DNA from: RCIO01 sp040880025
GTDB lineage: Bacteria; Pseudomonadota; Alphaproteobacteria; Rhizobiales; Rhizobiaceae
DNA length: 64,000 nucleotides
NCBI GenBank assembly: GCA_040880025.1
Contig: JBBDJD010000019.1
Span: 183,869-247,868 of the forward strand
Direction: 5' to 3'
Position numbers and translations under genes: made by a program. A model generated the notes under the pieces. It was not told where the DNA came from and ran no database searches. It was given only the letters and a program-made list of their open reading frames with translations. Positions 33,723 through 40,635 of the stretch are shown here, in pieces. How positions within the stretch are numbered: the stretch's first letter is position 1; every line of letters begins with the position of its first letter.

Positions 33723-34820
33723 ATGGCTCCCGGTGCAACGAAACTCTTTGCCTGCCCGAATTGTGGCAACCGTCTCTATTTCGAGAACGCCGCCTGCCTG
33801 GCGTGCGGAACAGATGCCGTTTATCTGCCCTTCGCCGCCGGCTTCGGTCTGCCGGGCATTGACGGCCTCGCCGCCTGCGCCAACCGAATGGAATGCGCCT
33901 GCAACTGGGCCGCGGCGGACGGCAGGCGCTTTTGCGTGGCGTGCGATCTCAACCAGACCATCCCCGACCTGTCGGTAGAGGGAAATCGTTCCCGCTGGAC
34001 CCAGATCGAAGCGGCCAAGAAGCGAGCAATCTATTCCCTGATCGCGTTCGGTCTCGATATCTCACGTAAAGTTGGGCGCGGTTCGTCGAACGGACTGGCA
34101 TTCGATCTGCTCGGCGACCCGATCGGGGCCGGGCCTGCGGAACGCATTCTGACGGGCCACGACAGCGGACTGATCACGCTCAATGTTGAGGAGGCCGACG
34201 AGCCTCAACGCGAGAAAATGCGGCTTGCCCTAGGTGAGCGCTACCGCACGCTGCTTGGCCATTTCCGCCACGAACTCGGACATTACTATTGGGACCGGCT
34301 TGTGCACGACAACCCGGTCTGGCTGGATCGTTTCCGCACGGTGTTCGGCGACGAAAGCGCCGACTACGCCACGGCGCTGCAACGCCACTATGCCAACGGC
34401 GCGCCGCCGGATTGGGAGGAGCGCCATATTTCTCCCTATGCCGCGAGCCACGCATGGGAAGACTGGGCCGAAAGCTGGGCGCATTACATCCACATCGCCG
34501 ACACGCTGGAAATGGTTTCAGCGCTCCATATGCCGCTGGGGCGGCTCGACGCCTACGGTGCATCGACGCTGCCGCCGAACGAGGCGAATTACGCCGACAG
34601 CAACGCCGAAACCCGCAACGCGCCGCCAGCTGTGCCGGGTGGCGATTTCGATGAGATGCTGACCCGCTGGCTGGTGCTGTCGGAGGCGTCGAACGCGATC
34701 AACCGCTGCATGGGCCTGCAGGACCTCTATCCGTTCGTCATTTCGGAGATGACGGCGGAGAAGCTGCGCTTCGTCCATGAATTGCTGGCGGAGCAGGCGG
34801 GGAAAAGCGGATTGGCGTAG
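33723..34820 (+). CDS. Putative zinc-binding metallopeptidase with an N-terminal zinc ribbon
   Basis: A 365-residue cytoplasmic protein. The N-terminal 85 residues form zinc ribbons (FACPNCGNRLYFEN...ACLACGTD and a CNWA...CVACD pair), and the rest is a metallopeptidase-like domain with GHFRHELGHYYWDRL (HExxH at about residues 182-186). Downstream, the Glu in HAWEDWAESWAHYIHIADT is a likely third metal ligand. This is the family called putative zinc-binding metallopeptidase (formerly DUF2248), widespread in rhizobia, with no known substrate. I start at MAPGATKLFACP; upstream codons in frame are not family-like. Confidence 0.87.
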   Translation: MAPGATKLFACPNCGNRLYFENAACLACGTDAVYLPFAAGFGLPGIDGLAACANRMECACNWAAADGRRFCVACDLNQTIPDLSVEGNRSRWTQIEAAKKRAIYSLIAFGLDISRKVGRGSSNGLAFDLLGDPIGAGPAERILTGHDSGLITLNVEEADEPQREKMRLALGERYRTLLGHFRHELGHYYWDRLVHDNPVWLDRFRTVFGDESADYATALQRHYANGAPPDWEERHISPYAASHAWEDWAESWAHYIHIADTLEMVSALHMPLGRLDAYGASTLPPNEANYADSNAETRNAPPAVPGGDFDEMLTRWLVLSEASNAINRCMGLQDLYPFVISEMTAEKLRFVHELLAEQAGKSGLA

Positions 34821-34863
34821 GATGGGGGTGCTACGGTTTGAGACTGCGCATAGTTGCCGCGCC

Positions 34864-34892
34864 TTGACTTTGCGCCTCAATTCCTGTCTATC
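34864..34892 (+). promoter_or_regulatory. Housekeeping-type promoter upstream of ffh
   Basis: TTGACT (34864-34869, in a CTTGAC context) and TCTATC (34887-34892) are separated by 17 bases, close to the rhizobial vegetative pattern CTTGAC-N17-CTATAT. It would give a leader of about 280 bases before ffh, which contains an attenuator-like hairpin, a second hairpin, and the short ORFs described below. Confidence 0.5.
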
Positions 34893-34951
34893 GCGCCGGA
34901 AATCAGCGACGAGTGCAAACTCCGAGCAGCCGACCTGGGCGCTTTCTCAGA

Positions 34952-35053
34952 ATGACGATCCAGGAGGTCAACACCCGGCAGCGCGCTGCGCCCCCGGGTG
35001 CTTTTTGGCTTTGGCTGTTGGGATCGCGGATCGTGGGCACTACCTCTCGGTAA
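34952..35053 (+). CDS. Possible 33-codon leader ORF upstream of ffh
   Basis: An ATG-initiated frame of 33 codons (MTIQEVNTRQRAAPPGAF and then a Trp-rich WLWLLG) ends in TAA. It spans the terminator-like hairpin at 34972-35006, so its translation would influence that hairpin. A ribosome-binding site is poor. I cannot exclude that it is only chance sequence or part of a repeated intergenic element. It is listed because of its position within the leader. Confidence 0.3.
   Translation: MTIQEVNTRQRAAPPGAFWLWLLGSRIVGTTSR
34972..35006 (+). terminator. Attenuator-like hairpin in the ffh leader
   Basis: A 7-bp stem, CACCCGG / CCGGGTG (34972-34978 with 34994-35000), encloses a palindrome, CAGCGCGCTG. 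CTTTTT follows. It lies after the likely promoter and 170 bases before ffh, so it could act as a transcription attenuator, or simply end transcription from the metallopeptidase gene. Confidence 0.5.
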
Positions 35054-35076
35054 CGAACCGAGGGTGAGGAAACCGG

Positions 35077-35184
35077 ATGTTTGAATCGCTTCAGGAGCGC
35101 CCAAGAGGCGTGGAGGACCACAGGTCCGACAGGGAAACAAATAGAACCAAGGCGTTCCTGCGCCGGGGCGTGAAGTATGTTTGA
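35077..35184 (+). CDS. 35-codon leader ORF that repeats the start of ffh
   Basis: This ORF has a good ribosome-binding site (GAGGA, 6 bases before the ATG) and encodes MFESLQERPRGVEDH and 20 more residues. Its first eight residues are identical to those of Ffh (MFESLQER). The DNA of the two starts matches in 20 of 25 positions, and all 5 differences are at third codon positions. The reading frame ends at a TGA inside ffh (35182-35184), overlapping the ffh start by 8 bases, so that ribosomes finishing here could restart at ffh, whose own ribosome-binding site is weak. Confidence 0.6.
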   Translation: MFESLQERPRGVEDHRSDRETNRTKAFLRRGVKYV

Positions 35185-35205
35185 GTCCCTACAAGAACGC
35201 CTTGG
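35092..35205 (+). promoter_or_regulatory. Two mutually exclusive hairpins at the ffh translation start
   Basis: Segment 35147-35160 can pair in two ways. Its part 35151-35160 (GGCGTTCCTG) pairs with 35092-35101 (CAGGAGCGCC, inside the leader ORF copy) over 10 bp, one of them G-T. Its part 35147-35157 (CCAAGGCGTTC) pairs perfectly over 11 bp with 35195-35205 (GAACGCCTTGG, inside ffh). The second structure encloses the ffh start codon and its ribosome-binding area. The two share 7 bases, so only one can form at a time. This has the shape of a translational switch; it is a prediction by eye. Confidence 0.5.
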
Positions 35206-36727
35206 CTCCATTCTGAACGGCCTTACCGGCCGCGGCGCGCTGTCGGAGGCCGATGTCTCTGCAGCACTCCGCGAGGTTCGCCGCGCGCTGATCGAGGCCG
35301 ATGTCGCGCTCGACGTGGTGCGGTCGTTTACCGACAAGGTGCGCGAGCAGGCGGTTGGTGCTGCCGTCGTCAAGTCGATCAAGCCCGGCCAGATGGTGGT
35401 CAAGATCGTCCATGACGAGCTTGTCGCCATGCTGGGCGAAGAGGGCGAGACGATCGACCTCAACGCGCCGGCGCCGGTCGTCATCATGATGGTTGGCCTG
35501 CAGGGCTCGGGCAAGACGACGACCTCGGCCAAGATCGCCAAGCGGCTGATGGACCGCCAGGGAAAGAAGACCCTGATGGCCTCGCTCGACACGCGGCGAC
35601 CGGCCGCGCAGGAGCAATTGCGACAGCTGGGCGAGCAGGGCGGCATCGCGACGCTGCCGATCGTGGAAGGCCAGACGCCGGTCGATATCGCCAGGCGCGC
35701 CGTGCAGGCGGCGAAGCTCGGCGGCCACGATGTCGTCATCCTCGACACCGCCGGGCGCACGCATATCGACGAGCCGCTGATGGTCGAGATGGCCGACATC
35801 AAGAAGGTGTCCGCGCCTCACGAAATTCTTCTGGTCGCGGATGCGCTGACCGGTCAGGACGCCGTCAATCTCGCCACCAGCTTCGATGAGCGCGTCGGCA
35901 TTACCGGTCTCGTGCTCACCCGCATGGACGGTGACGGGCGCGGTGGCGCTGCCCTTTCAATGCGCGCGGTCACCGGCAAGCCGATCAAGCTGATCGGCGT
36001 CGGCGAAAAGATGGACGCGCTGGAGGAATTCCACCCCAAGCGCGTCGCCGACCGCATCCTCGGCATGGGCGACATCGTCAGCCTGGTGGAGAAGGCATCG
36101 GAGACCATCGACGCGGAAAAGGCCGCGGCGATGGCCAAGAAGATGCAGTCGGGCAAGTTCGACCTGAACGACCTCGCCGACCAGCTTCGCCAGATGGAGA
36201 AGATGGGCGGCATGGGCGGCATCATGGGCATGATGCCCGGCATGGGCAAAATGAAGGACCAGATGGCGTCGGCCGGTCTCGACGACAGCATGTTCAAGCA
36301 GCAGCTCGCCATCATTTCGTCAATGACGAAGAAAGAGCGCGCCAATCCCGATCTGCTCAAGCACAGCCGCAAGAAGCGCATCGCCGCCGGTTCGGGCACC
36401 GATGCGGCGGCGATCAACAAGCTCTTGAAGATGCATCGCCAGATGGCGGACATGATGAAGGCCATGGGCGGCAAGGGCCGGGGCGGCGGCATGATGCGCG
36501 CCGCGATGGGCGGCCTTGCCTCCAAGATGGGGCTTGGCAGAATGGGCGGCGGCATGCCTGACCTGTCGAAGATGGACCCGAAGCAACTCGAGGCGCTCCA
36601 GAAACAGGCGGGTGCTGCCGGTATGGGCGGCCTGGCGAAAGGCCTTCCCGGTCTCGGCGGAAGCGGCTTGCCTGGACTGCCGGGCGGCGGCGGGCTGCCC
36701 GGCCTGCCGAAAGGCGGCAAGAAATGA
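35177..36727 (+). CDS. ffh: Signal recognition particle protein Ffh
   Basis: Ffh (SRP54) binds signal sequences of nascent membrane proteins and, with its 4.5S RNA and FtsY, targets ribosomes to the membrane. The 516-residue protein has the N domain, the G domain with GLQGSGKTT (about residues 107-115), the DTRRPAAQEQL segment, DTAGRTHID, TRMDGDGRGGAALS and the C-terminal Met-rich M domain (GGMGGIMGMMPGMGKMKDQM, and the SMTKKERANPDLL region). A Gly/Pro-rich tail of about 40 residues (LPGLPGGGGLPGLP) extends it past the usual 450. The ffs RNA gene is not in the window. The stop overlaps the chorismate mutase ATG. Confidence 0.96.
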   Translation: MFESLQERLGSILNGLTGRGALSEADVSAALREVRRALIEADVALDVVRSFTDKVREQAVGAAVVKSIKPGQMVVKIVHDELVAMLGEEGETIDLNAPAPVVIMMVGLQGSGKTTTSAKIAKRLMDRQGKKTLMASLDTRRPAAQEQLRQLGEQGGIATLPIVEGQTPVDIARRAVQAAKLGGHDVVILDTAGRTHIDEPLMVEMADIKKVSAPHEILLVADALTGQDAVNLATSFDERVGITGLVLTRMDGDGRGGAALSMRAVTGKPIKLIGVGEKMDALEEFHPKRVADRILGMGDIVSLVEKASETIDAEKAAAMAKKMQSGKFDLNDLADQLRQMEKMGGMGGIMGMMPGMGKMKDQMASAGLDDSMFKQQLAIISSMTKKERANPDLLKHSRKKRIAAGSGTDAAAINKLLKMHRQMADMMKAMGGKGRGGGMMRAAMGGLASKMGLGRMGGGMPDLSKMDPKQLEALQKQAGAAGMGGLAKGLPGLGGSGLPGLPGGGGLPGLPKGGKK

Positions 36728-37038
36728 GCGAGATGGACGCTGTGAAAACGGAACTCGCCGGCTATCGCGCCTCGATCGACAATATCGACGCAGCCCTCAT
36801 CCACATGCTGGCGGAGCGTTTCCGCTGCACGCAGGCGGTGGGCAAGCTGAAGGCAGCGCATGGCCTGCCGCCCGCCGATCCGGAGCGGGAAGCGCGCCAG
36901 ATCGAACGGCTTCGCCAGTTGGCCAAGGACGCCAATCTCGATCCCGATTTCGCGGAGAAATTCCTCAATTTCATCATCCACGAAGTCATTCGCCATCACG
37001 AGGCGATTGCGGCCGAAGAGGCCGACAATGGCCGGTGA
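36724..37038 (+). CDS. Chorismate mutase (AroQ type)
   Basis: A 104-residue all-helical AroQ-fold chorismate mutase, which converts chorismate to prephenate for Phe/Tyr synthesis. The active-site residues expected are visible: Arg in LAGYRASIDNIDAALIHMLAERF (residues about 12-34), a Lys in VGKLKAAHGLP, and Glu/Gln in the last helix, FIIHEVIRHHEAI. The ATG overlaps the ffh stop (ATGA), so it is coupled to ffh and precedes rpsP. This order is found in many rhizobia. Confidence 0.92.
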   Translation: MSEMDAVKTELAGYRASIDNIDAALIHMLAERFRCTQAVGKLKAAHGLPPADPEREARQIERLRQLAKDANLDPDFAEKFLNFIIHEVIRHHEAIAAEEADNGR

Positions 37039-37086
37039 CATTCATCAACCCAAGAGACACCAGGAACGTATTCAGGAGACTATGAC

Positions 37087-37752
37087 ATGGCATTGAAAAT
37101 CAGGCTTGCCCGCGCGGGTTCCAAAAAGCGCCCCTATTATCATGTGGTGATCGCCGATGTGCGCAGCCCGCGCGACGGCCGCTTCATCGAGCAGGTCGGT
37201 TCGTGGAACCCGACGCTGCCCAAGGACGGCGAGCGCGTGAAGCTCGACGGGGATCGCATCAAGCATTGGCTCGACCATGGCGCGCTGCCAACCGACCGTG
37301 TGCTGCGCTTTCTCGACGAGGCGGGCATCGCCCAGCGCCCGGCGCGCAACAATCCGGAGAAGGCTCAGCCCGGCAAGAAGGCGCTTGAGCGCGTAGCCGC
37401 CGCCAAGCAGGCCAAGGAAGACGCCAAGGCAAAGGCTGAAGAGGAAAAGGCGGCCGCGGCCGCGGCCGCCGAGGCTCCGGCGGAGGAAGCTCCTGCAGAG
37501 GAAGCCGCCGCTGAAGCTCCGGCCGAGGAAGCCGCCGTTGAAGCCCCGGCAGAGGAAGTTGCCGCAGAAGCGCCAGCTGAAGAAGCCGCCGCCGAAGCGC
37601 CGGCTGAAGAAGCCGCTGAAGAGGCTCCGGCAGAAGAGGCTCCTGCAGAGGAAGCCGCCGCCGAGGCGCCCGCCGAAGAGGCTGCAGCCGAAGAAGCTCC
37701 GGCCGAGGAGACTCAGGAAGAAGAAAAGAAGACCGAAGCTGCCAGCGAGTAG
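37087..37752 (+). CDS. rpsP: 30S ribosomal protein S16 with a long acidic Ala/Glu tail
   Basis: Residues 1-80 are a normal S16 (MALKIRLARAGSKKRPYYHVVIADVRSPRDGRFIEQVGSWNP, then LDGDRIKHWLDHGALPTDRV). The rest, residues about 115-221, is low-complexity: many copies of APAEEA(A)AE, in all about 20 Glu-Glu pairs, ending EEETQEEEKKTEAASE-like. Such extensions occur in alphaproteobacterial S16, but this one is long. The tail is encoded by near-identical 15-18 base repeats and would be liable to slippage in replication. The usual partners rimM, trmD and rplS do not follow; a convergent TetR gene does. A terminator lies 28 bases after the stop. Confidence 0.94.
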   Translation: MALKIRLARAGSKKRPYYHVVIADVRSPRDGRFIEQVGSWNPTLPKDGERVKLDGDRIKHWLDHGALPTDRVLRFLDEAGIAQRPARNNPEKAQPGKKALERVAAAKQAKEDAKAKAEEEKAAAAAAAEAPAEEAPAEEAAAEAPAEEAAVEAPAEEVAAEAPAEEAAAEAPAEEAAEEAPAEEAPAEEAAAEAPAEEAAAEEAPAEETQEEEKKTEAASE

Positions 37753-37773
37753 ACCTGGGCATACAGGTTCGAA

Positions 37774-38436
37774 TCAGGACATGGCGGGCCGCGGCCCGCC
37801 ATTTTTGTTTGCGGCGGCGCCGTGCCGACTTCGCCATTCCGCGAGATAGCCGGCAATGGCCGCGCACATGCGTTCCGCGAGTGCCGCTTCATCGATCCGG
37901 CCCATCTGGGCCGCCTGCAGCATCATGCCGCGCGAGATGCCGACGATGTCCTGTGCGAGGGTCTGGGCCTGCGGCGTGTCGCGCAACGACAGAAACCGGG
38001 CAATGTGGGCGACGATCTCCGCGTTGACGCGGATCGTCTCCGCATGCATCGGAAGTGCAGCGCTCGCGTAGTCGAAGGCCTGGGACAGCTCAGGCGTTCG
38101 CGCCTGGCTGCGCATCGCCGCGGCCACCAGGCGTGCGATCATCCGGTCTTCGGGGACGGTTTCCATTCCCTCCAGAGCGGCCTCGATGTCGGCAAGCACC
38201 CGCGAGCGCTTGCGCCGCAGCAGCTCCAGCAGGATTGCCGCCTTGGTCGGGAAATATTGATAGAGCGAGCCAATGCTCACGCCCGCCACACGGGCTACCG
38301 CATTGGTGTTCAGACCGGCCAGCCCGTCGGCGATCAGAACGCGAGCAGCCGCATCCAAAATGGCGTCCACAGTCGCCGCCGATCGGGCCTGACGCGGCCT
38401 TTTTCTGGGTTGCACGGCCTCCTGCGGATAGTTCAT
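37774..38436 (-). CDS. TetR/AcrR-family transcriptional regulator
   Basis: A 220-residue TetR-family repressor. The N-terminal DNA-binding domain has the classic RSAATVDAILDAAARVLIADGLAGLNTNAVARVAGVSIGSLYQYFPTKAAILLEL block (about residues 18-70). The C-terminal ligand domain ends in GYLAEWRSRHGAAANKNGGPRPAMS, the last ten codons of which read through the rpsP terminator. I start at MNYPQEAV. The gene is divergent from the SDR gene, with 77 bases between, and probably controls it. Confidence 0.87.
   Translation of the reverse strand: MNYPQEAVQPRKRPRQARSAATVDAILDAAARVLIADGLAGLNTNAVARVAGVSIGSLYQYFPTKAAILLELLRRKRSRVLADIEAALEGMETVPEDRMIARLVAAAMRSQARTPELSQAFDYASAALPMHAETIRVNAEIVAHIARFLSLRDTPQAQTLAQDIVGISRGMMLQAAQMGRIDEAALAERMCAAIAGYLAEWRSRHGAAANKNGGPRPAMS
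37781..37806 (+). terminator. Intrinsic terminator after rpsP
   Basis: A perfect 9-bp stem, ATGGCGGGC / GCCCGCCAT, with loop CGCG, is followed by TTTTT. It overlaps the last codons of the convergent TetR gene, so the same DNA serves as rpsP terminator and as that gene's C-terminal coding sequence. Confidence 0.87.
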
Positions 38437-38457
38437 CGAATGCGAGTTTCCAATGTG

Positions 38458-38469
38458 AGTAATTGCTCG
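38458..38469. promoter_or_regulatory. Candidate operator in the TetR-SDR intergenic region
   Basis: GAGTAATTGCTC is an imperfect palindrome (GAG-x-AATT-x-CTC, mismatched only at one position pair) in the middle of the 77 bases between the divergent TetR and SDR genes. TetR proteins usually bind such a site in this location. The site is short, so the call is tentative. Confidence 0.35.
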
Positions 38470-38513
38470 GATAATGCCGCCGAATTCGTGAAGGAGCAAG
38501 GGCGGCGCGGACG

Positions 38514-39257
38514 ATGGATGTTGCAGGCCGGAAAATCCTGATCACCGGTGGTGCTCGGGGAATAGGCCGCCGGCTTGCGGTGAAGCTGGCGGCGCGGAAC
38601 GCCCGGCTTGTCCTCGTCGGGCGTGACGGTGACAGGCTCCGGTGCCTCCAGGCGGAACTGGGAGAAGAGACGGAGATCGTCGCCTGCGACCTGTCCCAGT
38701 ACGAAGCGACCGACAGGCTGGCGGAGCGCGTCACAGCCGATCACCCCGACCTCAGCGTTCTCGTCAACAACGCCGCCGCACAGGCGGAGATGGATTTCGT
38801 CGAGGGTTGCGGCGCCGGGCACATTGCCGAGGCGCGCGCCGAACTGTCGCTCAACCTCGCGGCGCCCATCGCGCTTGCCGCGGCGCTCATGCCGGTCATG
38901 AAGAGGCAGCCGGATGCGGCAATCATCAACGTCACCACCGCGTTGGCGCTGGCTCCGAAGAAGGCGGCCCCGGTGTATTGCGCCTCGAAGGCCGGTCTTC
39001 GCAGCTTCACGCAAGCGCTGCGCTATCAATGTCGTGACGATGCCGCGCATGTGCGGGTGCGCGAGGTCATCATGAGCTTAGTAAACACCGACATGACCCG
39101 GGGACGCGGACGCGGAAAGATTTCCGCGGACGCGGCGGCCGATGCCATCGTTTCCGCGATCGAGGGTGACCGTGACGAGGTCTGGGTCGGCAAGATCCGA
39201 TTGCTGCCCCTGCTTGTCCGCCTTTCGCCGAAAACCGTTCAACGCATGCTCAGATAG
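38514..39257 (+). CDS. Short-chain dehydrogenase/reductase
   Basis: A 247-residue classical SDR. The cofactor motif is TGGARGIGRRLAV (about residues 11-23), the NNAAA segment is LVNNAAAQAEMDF, the catalytic Ser is in INVTTALAL (a Thr appears at the usual Ser position) and the YxxxK is PVYCASKAG. C-terminal features such as RMLR and a loop RGRGRGKIS are short of the longer SDRs. NADP use is suggested by an Arg in VGRDGDRLR. The substrate is unknown. It is divergent from the TetR gene, which is its likely regulator, and is followed after 8 bases by a methyltransferase gene. Confidence 0.87.
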   Translation: MDVAGRKILITGGARGIGRRLAVKLAARNARLVLVGRDGDRLRCLQAELGEETEIVACDLSQYEATDRLAERVTADHPDLSVLVNNAAAQAEMDFVEGCGAGHIAEARAELSLNLAAPIALAAALMPVMKRQPDAAIINVTTALALAPKKAAPVYCASKAGLRSFTQALRYQCRDDAAHVRVREVIMSLVNTDMTRGRGRGKISADAAADAIVSAIEGDRDEVWVGKIRLLPLLVRLSPKTVQRMLR

Positions 39258-39265
39258 GAGCCTCT

Positions 39266-39913
39266 ATGTCGATTATACCCGTCGATCACGCGGTAATTCC
39301 GCACCGCCGCAGGCCGGACTGGATCCGTTTCCTCGCCGCATGGCTACGCGCGCCGCTCCGCACCGGCGCGATCGCGCCGAGTTCGAAGGCTCTTGCCGCC
39401 GAGATGGCGTTCTGCGCGGCGGTGCGGCCCGGCATGCGGGTGCTCGAACTGGGGTCGGGCACCGGAGCGGTCACCGAAACGCTGCTGTCGGCGGGCGTGA
39501 GCCAGTCCGACCTCACGCTCGTCGAAGCCGATCCGGGTCTCGCCGAACTGCTGAGACAGCGTTTCCCGCTTGCGCGGGTGGTGTGTGGCGACGCATTTCG
39601 CGCGGTCGAATCGCTGCTCGACGCCGGCGCCGAAATCGATGCGGTCGTCTCCAGCCTGCCGCTGCTCGTTTATCCGAAGCGGAAACGGCTGGCGCTGTGC
39701 AGCAACGCGGCAGCGCTGGTCGGGCCGTACGGGCGGGTGGTGCAGTTCACCTACGGCATCTCATCGCCCGTCGCACGCATGCCGCGAATCGCAAGAACCG
39801 CATCGCGCCGGATATGGCGCAACCTCCCGCCCGCCATGGTCTGGACCTATCGGGCGAAGTTGTCGGACGCGGCAACGCCGGCCAGGAGCCGCGACACCCG
39901 AACGAGCTTCTGA
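39266..39913 (+). CDS. PmtA-like SAM-dependent methyltransferase
   Basis: A 215-residue protein with the N-terminal block FLAAWLRAPLRTGAIAPSSKALAAEM that is characteristic of the rhizobial phospholipid N-methyltransferase (PmtA) group and its relatives. The SAM motif is VLELGSGTGAVTETLL, followed by LVEADPGLAELL, ARVVCGDAF and AVVSSLPLLVYPKRKR. The last 25 residues are basic. PmtA methylates phosphatidylethanolamine toward phosphatidylcholine; whether this copy does so or acts on another substrate cannot be judged. It is co-transcribed with the SDR gene (8-base gap). Confidence 0.8.
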   Translation: MSIIPVDHAVIPHRRRPDWIRFLAAWLRAPLRTGAIAPSSKALAAEMAFCAAVRPGMRVLELGSGTGAVTETLLSAGVSQSDLTLVEADPGLAELLRQRFPLARVVCGDAFRAVESLLDAGAEIDAVVSSLPLLVYPKRKRLALCSNAAALVGPYGRVVQFTYGISSPVARMPRIARTASRRIWRNLPPAMVWTYRAKLSDAATPARSRDTRTSF

Positions 39914-40075
39914 TCCGGCCCGCAGGACGACCCAAAGCGTATTGCGGCGTTCACATTTTCACCGCGCGCCAGTCATACTGCCGGCCCATTCCGCGATAGT
40001 ATGGGTTTCGGTTTTCAACGCTGTAGCTGCGGGCGTGTGACTCCCGCAGATCGATACAACCGGACAGCCCCGCCA

Positions 40076-40426
40076 ATGACCAGATTTGCCGCCGCGCTTT
40101 CGATTGCGCTCGCCGCCTTTTCCACGTCATCGGCCGTCGCCGCCGAACTCGTCTATGTCGAGCTAAAGAGCTGTGCCTACTGCATGCGTTTCAACAGGCA
40201 GATGGCGCATGCGTACCAGACGAGCGAGACCGGGAGGCAAATCCCGCTCCGTCCGGTGAACCTCATGCAGCGCTGGCCCGCCGACCTGAAAAATGTAGAC
40301 CGGCCGCCATACACGCCAGTCTTCATCCTGGTCGAAGACGGCAGGGAGCTCGGCCGCTTCAACGGCTATACGGGCCCGAGCCAGTTCAACAGGGAACTGA
40401 AGCGGCTGCTGAACAAGCAGGGCTGA
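40076..40426 (+). CDS. Periplasmic thioredoxin-fold protein with a CxxC site
   Basis: A 116-residue protein with a signal peptide (MTRFAAALSIALAAFSTSSAVA, cleaved before AELVYVEL). The mature part has the thioredoxin-like layout ELVYVELKSCAYCMRFNRQM, with CAYC as active site, followed by LRPVNLMQRWPADL and the cis-Pro region PPYTPVFILVEDGRELGRFNGYTG. It resembles SoxS-type periplasmic thioredoxins of alphaproteobacteria. It could reduce a periplasmic disulfide, but the partner is not visible. Start chosen at the ATG before the signal peptide. Confidence 0.8.
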   Translation: MTRFAAALSIALAAFSTSSAVAAELVYVELKSCAYCMRFNRQMAHAYQTSETGRQIPLRPVNLMQRWPADLKNVDRPPYTPVFILVEDGRELGRFNGYTGPSQFNRELKRLLNKQG

Positions 40427-40467
40427 GGCAAGGCGCTTCCGGAATTTTTGTTTCGCGCGCCGGCTTG

Positions 40468-40510
40468 TTGACGTAATGGAACAACAATGGGACAGATATG
40501 CTGTCCCATT
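40468..40510 (+). promoter_or_regulatory. Promoter/dyad region upstream of the indolepyruvate oxidoreductase gene
   Basis: TTGACG (40468-40473) is a good -35 element. A perfect 10-bp inverted repeat, AATGGGACAG-ATATG-CTGTCCCATT (40486-40510), lies where the -10 region would be. It is followed by TTCTTG rather than a T run, so it may be an operator rather than a terminator for the upstream thioredoxin-like gene. Confidence 0.5.
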
Positions 40511-40635
40511 TTCTTGCTATCTGGCCGCATCAGCCGAAATCGGTTGACGCGGCGGTTCCCCGCGGGAAACACTGGGCCTATGATGTCCTGCCGAATCCGC
40601 CGCAAGGCCATTTTCCGGCATCAAGGGACTGCTTG

